From contig JAILOU010000013.1 in assembly GCA_024690665.1 (NCBI GenBank), forward strand, positions 1 to 58,928: 58,928 bases of DNA, read 5' to 3'. The stretch comes from Eubacterium sp. (lineage in GTDB: Bacteria; Bacillota; Clostridia; Lachnospirales; Lachnospiraceae). This document shows positions 53,202-58,928 of the stretch, one piece after another. Position numbers and translations under genes: made by a program. How positions within the stretch are numbered: the first letter of the stretch is position 1; each line of letters opens with the position of its first letter. The notes under the pieces were generated by a model. The model had not been told where the DNA came from, did not search any database, and was given only the letters and a program-made list of their open reading frames with translations.

Positions 53202-53822
53202 ATGGCAGAAAATACATTTGACAATATTAATAGTATGTACATGGATGTTCTCAAAGAGATTGGAAACATCGGTGCAGGAAATGCAACTACGGCAATTGCA
53301 AGTATGCTTGGATTCAAAGTTGATATGAGCGTACCTAGTGTAAAACTTATGGAGTGTCAGGAACTTCCAACAGCAATTGGACCTGAGGAAGATGTGGTAG
53401 CCGGTATTTATCTTGAAGTTATGGAAGATATTTCCGGTAGTATGATGTTTATATTAAGTCTTCCTTCTGCACAATATCTGGTAAATAAGCTTATGATGCG
53501 TGATCCGGAATACAGTGCACCATTTGATGAAATGGACATGTCAGCATTAAAGGAAATTGGTAATATTATAGGGGGATCTTATCTGTCAGCTCTTTCAGGC
53601 TTAACCGGACTTACCATAGCTCCATCCGTTCCGGCTCTGGCAATTGACATGGAGGCTGCAGTGCTTAGTGTTCCGGCGATTGTCTTTGGACAGATGGGAG
53701 ATAATGCACTTTTAATTGAAACAAAATTCGGTGATGATGTCATGATCGATGGTTATTTCATTCTTATGCCGGATGTTGAATCTTATCAAAAGATTCTTGG
53801 TGCACTTGGAATTCAGATGTAG
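53202..53822 (+). CDS. cheC: CheY-P phosphatase CheC
   Basis: A 206-residue phosphatase with two intact active-site motifs ([DS]x3Ex2N): DVLKEIGN near 13-20 and SALKEIGN near 115-122. It also partners CheD. GAGGTAATT precedes ATG 53202. It lies 28 bp before cheD. Confidence 0.96.
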   Translation: MAENTFDNINSMYMDVLKEIGNIGAGNATTAIASMLGFKVDMSVPSVKLMECQELPTAIGPEEDVVAGIYLEVMEDISGSMMFILSLPSAQYLVNKLMMRDPEYSAPFDEMDMSALKEIGNIIGGSYLSALSGLTGLTIAPSVPALAIDMEAAVLSVPAIVFGQMGDNALLIETKFGDDVMIDGYFILMPDVESYQKILGALGIQM

Positions 53823-53850
53823 ACAGATGATAAGGGTAAAGGTAAAATAG

Positions 53851-54336
53851 ATGGCAACTGTACATAAAATTGGAATTGCGGATTTGGCTGTAGCAAAAAG
53901 TCCGGATATCCTTACGACACTGGGACTTGGTTCTTGTATTGGAATTGCTCTTTATGACCCTGTGAAAAAAGTCGGAGGATTGGTTCATATATTGCTTCCT
54001 GACAGCACACAAATTAAGAATAATGCTAACAAAGCAAAATTTGCTGATACGGGAATTGATTTATTACTGGATAAGCTTGCAAAAGAGGGGATTGGTAAAA
54101 ACCGTCTTGTTGCTAAGATTGCCGGTGGAGCTAAGATGTTTGAAATGAGTGGCTCGTCAGCAATTGGTAATGTTGGGGAACGTAATGTTGAGGCTGTAAA
54201 AGCTAAGCTTAAATCCCTGGGGATTCGTATTAAAGCAGAAGATTGTGGCCTAAACTATGGACGTACTGTTGAGCTGCATTGCGATACGGGTGATTATTAC
54301 ATCAAAGCGGTTGGAAAACCGATTAAAAAAATATAA
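53851..54336 (+). CDS. cheD: Receptor glutamine deamidase CheD
   Basis: A 161-residue enzyme. The catalytic Cys is in GLGSCIGIALYD (about Cys30), and the His is in GGLVHILLPDS. It deamidates receptor glutamines and activates CheC. It follows cheC, as expected for partners. Confidence 0.97.
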   Translation: MATVHKIGIADLAVAKSPDILTTLGLGSCIGIALYDPVKKVGGLVHILLPDSTQIKNNANKAKFADTGIDLLLDKLAKEGIGKNRLVAKIAGGAKMFEMSGSSAIGNVGERNVEAVKAKLKSLGIRIKAEDCGLNYGRTVELHCDTGDYYIKAVGKPIKKI

Positions 54337-54347
54337 GAGGTTATTTC

Positions 54348-54692
54348 ATGAAAACGAAACAGATTCCGCTTATTATTATGTTGATTGGCGGTGCTGCATC
54401 CAGTTTAATATCCGTCTTAACAGGGGTTTCTTCAAAATTGATGTTGGAGAGGCTTTTGGTGACTCTTGTTGTTTTTTTGGTTCTTGGAGGCGTTATACAG
54501 ATTATTGTGGAAAAGAATTTTAAAAACCTGCTTGAAGAAGAAAAGACAGAAGAAACAGAAGAGATTACCACTGAAGACGGTGAAAATGAACAGACAGAAC
54601 AAACCGAAGACTCTGTTGAGAGCGAAGAAATGCCACTAGAGACTGAGGATTCATCAGAACGTACACAAGACGCAGATGATGAATGGGGCTAA
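54348..54692 (+). CDS. Small membrane protein with acidic tail between cheD and sigD, unknown function
   Basis: A 114-residue protein with two hydrophobic segments (about 6-24 and 30-52). A Glu/Thr/Asp-rich hydrophilic tail (about 60-114) ends the chain. I do not recognise the family. AGAGG precedes ATG 54348. In Bacillus, swrB follows sigD in this neighbourhood and is also a small membrane protein, but I see no sequence support for SwrB here. Likely co-translated with cheD (11 bp) and sigD (21 bp). Confidence 0.75.
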   Translation: MKTKQIPLIIMLIGGAASSLISVLTGVSSKLMLERLLVTLVVFLVLGGVIQIIVEKNFKNLLEEEKTEETEEITTEDGENEQTEQTEDSVESEEMPLETEDSSERTQDADDEWG

Positions 54693-54713
54693 TATAACAA
54701 CAAGGGGTAGTTT

Positions 54714-55478
54714 ATGAAGGCTGTTGATAAACAAAAGTTGTGGGATACTTATCGTAAGAATCCAACTGCAGCTTTAAGAGAACAGATCATAATTGAATAT
54801 GCATCATTGGTTAAAATTGTCGCCGGACGTCTCAGTATGTATCTTGGATACAATGTGGAATATGACGATTTGGTTAGTTATGGTATTTTTGGTCTGATTG
54901 ATGCAATTGATAAGTTTGATTTAAACAAAGATGTAAAATTTGAGACCTATGCGTCTCTTCGTATACGAGGTGCAATTCTTGATCAGATCCGTAAGATGGA
55001 CTGGATACCAAGAACCGTGCGCACAAAACAAAAAAAAATCGATGAAGCTATTCGTGAAATCGAAGCACAGACCGGTTCGGTGGCAACAGATGAACTGATA
55101 GCGCAGTATTTGGAAATTAGCGAAGACGAATTAAATAACTGGCAATCTCAGCTTAAGGTCACCAATGTGGTGTCGTTAAATGAGTATGTTGAACAAGGAA
55201 GCGAACCTGCTATGGATGCCAGAAATAATTCGCATTTTGAACAACCTGAAGCGGTAATGGAAAAGGAAGAACTTAAAAAAGTTCTTGCTGATGCCATGAA
55301 GACGCTTACTGAAAAAGAACAAAAAGTAATATTGCTATATTACTATGAAGATATGACGTTGAAAGAAATTAGCAAAGTATTAGAAGTGTCGGAATCAAGA
55401 GTTTCGCAGTTACATACAAAAGCTCTTGCGAAGATGAAAAAGAAAATGGGGCCTTACTTTAATATACTTACTGATTAA
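54714..55478 (+). CDS. sigD: Motility sigma factor SigD (FliA/sigma-28 family)
   Basis: A 254-residue sigma-70 family factor of FliA/WhiG type. Region 2 has KFETYASLRIRGAILDQIRK followed by MDWIPR. Region 4 has LYYYEDMTLKEISKVLEVSESRVSQLHTKAL. It directs RNA polymerase to late flagellar and chemotaxis genes; the FliD-C-like gene at 5764 has a candidate target site. ATG 54714 has AGGGG upstream. Confidence 0.97.
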   Translation: MKAVDKQKLWDTYRKNPTAALREQIIIEYASLVKIVAGRLSMYLGYNVEYDDLVSYGIFGLIDAIDKFDLNKDVKFETYASLRIRGAILDQIRKMDWIPRTVRTKQKKIDEAIREIEAQTGSVATDELIAQYLEISEDELNNWQSQLKVTNVVSLNEYVEQGSEPAMDARNNSHFEQPEAVMEKEELKKVLADAMKTLTEKEQKVILLYYYEDMTLKEISKVLEVSESRVSQLHTKALAKMKKKMGPYFNILTD

Positions 55479-55495
55479 TACCCGGGGGTTATAAA

Positions 55496-56872
55496 ATGGA
55501 TGAATTTATGAATGTGTATATTCCAGGGGATGCGATGTCTGCCGTTTGCACATTTGCAGCACCTAGTGAAGGCGGCAAAGAGATGACGGAAGAGGATATC
55601 AAAAAAGTCCTTGCGGAAAATGGGGTAGTCTATGGAATCAAGGAGGATACGATACAAAGATTCCTTGCTGAAAAAAATTACGAAGAAGAATATATCTTCG
55701 CAGTTGGAACAGACATGGTGCAGGGAAAGAATGGTGAGATCACTTACCATATTTCGGCATCACAAGAAATTACTCCAAAGATGAATCAGGATGGAACGGT
55801 AGATTATAAAGAACTGAATCTGCTTAATTCGGTTGAACCGGGATATGTGTTGGCAAGCATGACAATGCCGCAGTCCGGTACGGATGGAAAGAACGTTCGA
55901 GGAGAAGTGATACCTGCGGTTAACGGAAAGCCCGCTGTATTTTCATTTGGTAAAAACATCAAAATTTCAGAAGATGGTACGAAACTTCTATCTGAAATCA
56001 CCGGCAATGCTTCTATCGTCGGGAGCAAAGTGTTCGTTTCTGAGGTGTTAGAAGTTGCTGCGGATGTTGATCTTTCCACCGGCAATATCGATTTTGTTGG
56101 CAGCGTTCATGTACATGGCAATGTGAAAGGCGGCTTTTGTATTAAGGCAAAAGGCGAAGTGATTGTCGATGGCGTTGTGGAAGATGCAATTATTCATTGC
56201 GGGGGCAATGTGATTGTAAAACAGGGAATACACGGAATGGAGCGCGGAGAGATTATAACAAAAGGGAATATCTGTGCAAAGTTTATTGAAAGTGCAACTG
56301 TTTCTGCCGGAGGCGTTATCGAAAGTGAATCGATTCTTCACAGTCAGGTGGATGCAAAAGAATTTATCAATTTAATTGGTAAAAAAGGTCTTTTGATTGG
56401 CGGACGTGTTCAGACGACCGGAAGCATCAGTGCAATGACAATCGGTAATGAGATGGGCACAGCTACTTTAATTGAAATCGGATTTGATCCGAAGATGAAA
56501 AAAGAATATGATGAAATTCGTGTTCGGAAAAAAGATATTAAAGAAAGTTTAGAATCGGCTGCAATGATTGTCAGCAACTATAAGATGAAGACGAAAAAAG
56601 GTGTTCAGCTTACAGAAGATCAGACAAAAGAATTCAAACAAACACTTCAAAAGCTGCAGTTTCAGCAAAAATTACTGACGGATATGGAGAAGAAAGAAGA
56701 AGATATTAAAGAACTGTTGAAAAAACAGACATCGGCCGGTGTGTCGGTAACCGGAACGGTATATCCGGGAACGACGATCGCGATTAAAGATGTTTCTCTT
56801 ACCTTAAAAGCTAAAGAAGATCATACAAAATTTGTATCAGATGGTGGCGAGATTATAAAAAAACCACTATAA
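55496..56872 (+). CDS. FapA family (DUF342) protein
   Basis: A 458-residue protein. An N-terminal alpha/beta part (about 1-90) is followed by a right-handed beta-helix-like DUF342/FapA domain (about 95-345) with repeated Gly-Asn-Val turns (GNVKGGFCIKAKGEVIVDG, GGNVIVKQG). A C-terminal coiled coil (about 345-410) and a short beta tail end it. Such proteins occur next to motility or sporulation sigma genes in Firmicutes; function is not established. It starts 17 bp after sigD and ends at a strong terminator. Confidence 0.88.
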   Translation: MDEFMNVYIPGDAMSAVCTFAAPSEGGKEMTEEDIKKVLAENGVVYGIKEDTIQRFLAEKNYEEEYIFAVGTDMVQGKNGEITYHISASQEITPKMNQDGTVDYKELNLLNSVEPGYVLASMTMPQSGTDGKNVRGEVIPAVNGKPAVFSFGKNIKISEDGTKLLSEITGNASIVGSKVFVSEVLEVAADVDLSTGNIDFVGSVHVHGNVKGGFCIKAKGEVIVDGVVEDAIIHCGGNVIVKQGIHGMERGEIITKGNICAKFIESATVSAGGVIESESILHSQVDAKEFINLIGKKGLLIGGRVQTTGSISAMTIGNEMGTATLIEIGFDPKMKKEYDEIRVRKKDIKESLESAAMIVSNYKMKTKKGVQLTEDQTKEFKQTLQKLQFQQKLLTDMEKKEEDIKELLKKQTSAGVSVTGTVYPGTTIAIKDVSLTLKAKEDHTKFVSDGGEIIKKPL

Positions 56873-56889
56873 TAGGTATACGATATTTG

Positions 56890-56919
56890 TCCCCGCTGGA
56901 CTATCGGCGGGGATTTTTT
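56890..56919 (+). terminator. Rho-independent terminator closing the fla/che-sigD operon
   Basis: A 7-bp GC-rich stem (56890-56896 with 56907-56913), a 10-nt loop and six T. It lies 17 bp after the FapA gene. Confidence 0.88.
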
Positions 56920-56951
56920 ATAAAAAAGAGTTATTTGATCGAGGTGATGAT

Positions 56952-57278
56952 ATGTCAATCAGACCAATTGATTTTAATGGTATGGTACAGAATTCGCAGG
57001 ATGTTACGAATCTTCAAAGACAGGAAGAAAATCGTGGCATGATGCAACAGCAAAATATTACGAATCAGTTAGAACAAGAGACACAGGAAAAGCCACATAA
57101 AGTAAATGAAAAAGATGATGCCGGAGCCAGTGGCGACAGTGGTACAATGAAGGATGCAAAAGAAAAAGGTAACGGCGCATATAAAAAGAAAGAACATAAT
57201 AAAAAGAAAAAAGAACAGCCAAAAGAAGACCGCATTGTCTTAAAGAGTCAGGCGCAATCTTTTGACATGAAGATATAA
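56952..57278 (+). CDS. Small hydrophilic protein, unknown function
   Basis: A 108-residue, Gln/Asn-rich then Lys/Glu-rich protein with no hydrophobic core, so probably largely disordered. The N-terminus SIRPIDFNGMVQNSQDV resembles an export-prone disordered leader. GAGGTGAT precedes ATG 56952. It is the first gene after the operon terminator and lies 11 bp before the DUF6115 gene. Confidence 0.75.
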   Translation: MSIRPIDFNGMVQNSQDVTNLQRQEENRGMMQQQNITNQLEQETQEKPHKVNEKDDAGASGDSGTMKDAKEKGNGAYKKKEHNKKKKEQPKEDRIVLKSQAQSFDMKI

Positions 57279-57289
57279 AAGAGGGAAGT

Positions 57290-57994
57290 ATGGTTTTTTT
57301 AGAAGGTATGATGATAGCAATCGGAGTAATCTTGATGATTGGAAGTTTTTTTGTGATGGAAAAACTCTCACCAAAAGAATTACAAAAGGTTGCAGAAATC
57401 AGTGATGAGGAAATTAAAAAAATAGTTGAAAAAGGGATGCAAAGTGCCCAAAATCAGGTAGATGAAAAGGTGGATGTTCTGGTAGAAGAATCTGTGGAAC
57501 ATGTGGAAGGAAAATTAGATCATCTAACGAATGAAAAGATTATGGCAGTAGATGAATTTTCGCAGACGATTTTAGAGAAGATTCATACGAATCACGAAGA
57601 GGTTATGTTCTTGTATAGTATGCTCAATGACAAGCATTCGGAGCTTACAGATTTTGCAAACGAGTTACAAACATCTATTAATGATTTACGTGCAGAAAAA
57701 AAAGACCTTGAAGTTATGAAAGTAACGGTGGATACGACGCTTCAAAACACCTTCCAGGAGATGGTCAATCCGGAACCGGAAGAAGAAAGTGTGAAGGAAG
57801 AAGAAGAAATCGAAGAAGAAGAACTGCCACAAGAAGCGGAACAGGTGAATCATAATGGTGAAATTATCAGGCTGTATAAAGAAGGATTAGATGTGGTAGA
57901 GATTGCAAAGCAGCTTGGAATTGGACAGGGAGAAGTAAAGTTCGTACTTGATCTTCACCAGATTGATACAATGAGACAGACAGAGGAAGCGTAA
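57290..57994 (+). CDS. DUF6115 domain protein (membrane-anchored coiled coil with HTH-like end)
   Basis: A 234-residue protein with an N-terminal TM helix (about 1-22), a coiled coil (about 35-160) and an acidic Glu-rich stretch. A C-terminal helix-turn-helix-like segment follows (IIRLYKEGLDVVEIAKQLGI, about 195-214). This matches DUF6115 proteins seen at the end of motility loci in Lachnospiraceae. AGAGGG precedes ATG 57290. Whether the HTH binds DNA is unknown. Confidence 0.85.
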   Translation: MVFLEGMMIAIGVILMIGSFFVMEKLSPKELQKVAEISDEEIKKIVEKGMQSAQNQVDEKVDVLVEESVEHVEGKLDHLTNEKIMAVDEFSQTILEKIHTNHEEVMFLYSMLNDKHSELTDFANELQTSINDLRAEKKDLEVMKVTVDTTLQNTFQEMVNPEPEEESVKEEEEIEEEELPQEAEQVNHNGEIIRLYKEGLDVVEIAKQLGIGQGEVKFVLDLHQIDTMRQTEEA

Positions 57995-57995
57995 A

Positions 57996-58577
57996 ATGAA
58001 ATTAAAATATTACCTGCGTGGATTGGGTATAGGAATTATCGTAACGGTAATTATTATGATGATTGCTTTTCATGTTCATGGCAGCGATATGACGGATGAA
58101 GAAGTGATTGAACGGGCAAAACAGCTCGGTATGGTAGAATCTGAAGACAGCGGAGTGGTTGCTGACCAGGCGACAGAAGGGGATACCAGTGAGGTATCTA
58201 CGGATGAGGCTGAAACAACAACGGAACAGTCTACAGAAGATAAGTCGCAAGAAGAATCTTCGGAAGACACATCGAAAGATGATTCGACCAAAGAAGATAC
58301 CTCTAAAGACGAAAAAGAGGAAAGTAAGACAGAAGAGTCAAAAGAAGATTCGTCTGAGAAAAAGAGCTCTAAAACCGTCAAAGTAACAATTGAAAGTGGT
58401 GCAAGTTCAGATTCTATTTCCCAAATGCTATACGAAAAGGGGATTGTGGATGATGCATATGCATTTAACGATTATCTGATTACTAACGGATATGCCAATG
58501 TCCTAAGAACCGGAAGTTTTAAACTGCCTACCGGAGCAAGTTATAAAAAGATTGCGAAACTACTGACGGGAGAGTAA
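57996..58577 (+). CDS. Membrane protein with LysM/MltG-like N-terminal domain but no catalytic domain
   Basis: A 193-residue protein. An N-terminal TM is at about 9-28 (GLGIGIIVTVIIMMIAF), followed by an acidic Ser/Glu/Lys linker (about 45-125). A C-terminal domain (about 127-193: VTIESGASSDSISQMLYEKGIV, GSFKLPTGASYKKIAKLLTG) resembles the LysM-like part of endolytic transglycosylase MltG/YceG. The catalytic half of MltG is absent, so it is likely a wall-binding relative. It lies 1 bp after the DUF6115 gene and ends at a strong terminator. Confidence 0.8.
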   Translation: MKLKYYLRGLGIGIIVTVIIMMIAFHVHGSDMTDEEVIERAKQLGMVESEDSGVVADQATEGDTSEVSTDEAETTTEQSTEDKSQEESSEDTSKDDSTKEDTSKDEKEESKTEESKEDSSEKKSSKTVKVTIESGASSDSISQMLYEKGIVDDAYAFNDYLITNGYANVLRTGSFKLPTGASYKKIAKLLTGE

Positions 58578-58597
58578 AAAGTCCTTGCAAATATACC

Positions 58598-58630
58598 AAG
58601 ACCTGTGATACTATATCATAGGTCTTTTTT
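58598..58630 (+). terminator. Rho-independent terminator before rpsB
   Basis: A 13-bp stem with one G-T pair (58598-58610 with 58614-58626), a tight 3-nt loop and a T-run to 58630. It separates the motility-associated genes from rpsB. Confidence 0.92.
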
Positions 58631-58651
58631 GTGAGACCGTAACTATTAATC

Positions 58652-58737
58652 ACATATGTGTAAGATCTGTTTGGTGCCGTTATGGTTTGGCAGATTAGAA
58701 AGCATATGGAAGGAAAAAACCATTTGGAGGAAAAACA
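58652..58737 (+). promoter_or_regulatory. rpsB leader region
   Basis: It holds a CACATATGTG palindrome (58651-58660) and a candidate stem of ATGGTTT (58682-58688) with AAACCAT (58717-58723) ending just before the GGAGG ribosome site. I see no confident -35/-10 pair (TTGGTG at 58671 with ATTAGA at 58694 is weak). The stem may be an autogenous ribosomal-protein leader; not confirmed. Confidence 0.35.
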
Positions 58738-58928
58738 ATGAGCGTAATTTCAATGAAACAGTTACTCGAAGCAGGTGTTCATTTCGGACATCAGACAAGA
58801 AGATGGAACCCTAAGATGGCTCCTTACATCTACACAGAGCGTAATGGTATTTATATCATCGACCTTCAGAAGTCTGTAGGTAAAGTAGATGAAGCTTACA
58901 AGGCAGTACATGATATTGCTGCAGAAGG
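58738..58928 (+). CDS. rpsB: 30S ribosomal protein S2 (3' end cut by window)
   Basis: The first 63 codons of S2, reading [41 protein letters not shown]. This is the conserved N-terminus of the family. GGAGG (58726-58730) precedes ATG 58738. tsf is expected beyond the window. In Bacillus rpsB also follows the sigD region. Confidence 0.97.
   Translation, partial: MSVISMKQLLEAGVHFGHQTRRWNPKMAPYIYTERNGIYIIDLQKSVGKVDEAYKAVHDIAAE

Noticed and set aside
54348..54692. Naming this gene swrB
   Set aside because: Only size and neighbourhood agree; topology has two hydrophobic segments and there is no recognisable SwrB sequence.
57996..58577. Annotation as endolytic transglycosylase MltG or aminodeoxychorismate lyase
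   Set aside because: The catalytic domain is absent; only the LysM-like region is present.
24197..58577. Flagellar locus as a recently acquired island
   Set aside because: No mobile genes, repeats or composition shift are visible, and flanking synteny is ancestral.

Overview
The window is chromosomal DNA of a motile, anaerobic Gram-positive bacterium of the Clostridia, most likely family Lachnospiraceae (Roseburia/Agathobacter/Butyrivibrio type; I cannot fix the genus from sequence alone). Reasons: moderate-to-low GC with Firmicutes-type Shine-Dalgarno sites and frequent TTG/GTG starts; CodY, FliY, CheC, CheD, CheV and a FliA/SigD-type sigma factor; DUF4364, DUF5662 and DUF6115 proteins; and the order dprA-topA-codY-[fla/che operon]-rpsB, a compressed version of the Bacillus arrangement. 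I see no rRNA, tRNA, CRISPR array, insertion sequence or prophage.

Region 1 (1-24,000) is mixed housekeeping. It holds the tail of a secreted or lipoprotein-like protein; cheV; a very charged single-pass membrane protein; hisH-hisF-ung; an orphan protein resembling the C-terminal part of the flagellar cap FliD, with a candidate sigma-D promoter; a three-gene unit with a CBS/DRTGG-type manganese pyrophosphatase; the de novo NAD operon nadABC; and a minus-strand operon of malic enzyme, a TIGR01212 radical SAM protein and a DUF4364 regulator. Then come a DUF5662 gene with trpS, an RluA-type pseudouridine synthase divergent from yifB-dprA, topA and codY.

Region 2 (24,000-58,580) is one long co-directional flagellar/chemotaxis locus. 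Its order is flgB-flgC-fliE-fliF-fliG-fliH-fliI-fliJ-motE/ylxF-like-fliK-flgD-TIGR02530-flgE, a terminator-like hairpin and new promoter, motA-motB-fliL-fliM-fliY-cheY-fliO-fliP-fliQ-fliR-flhB-flhA-flhF-flhG-ycgR/PilZ-cheB-cheA-cheW-cheC-cheD-membrane protein-sigD-FapA/DUF342. After a terminator, three more small envelope or coiled-coil genes follow. It encodes the basal body, export gate and ATPase, hook scaffold, stator, switch, placement GTPase/ATPase and most of the chemotaxis core; cheR, flagellin, flgK/flgL, fliD and fliS are not here. rpsB begins at the right edge and is cut.

Genes are tightly packed with many 1-30 nt overlaps. The most interesting non-genic signals are: a 13-bp perfect inverted repeat flanking the codY promoter; a 20-bp near-palindrome between candidate sigma-D and sigma-A promoters ahead of flgB; a single TTTACAA heptamer that can serve as -35 element for both divergent yifB and rluA promoters; and the stop/restart module between flgE and motA. 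The most interesting protein-level observations are the FliD-C-like orphan, a helical extension on FlgD that resembles a cell-surface repeat module, and the uncharacterised gene set around sigD. I did not find a clearly new defence or mobile system.
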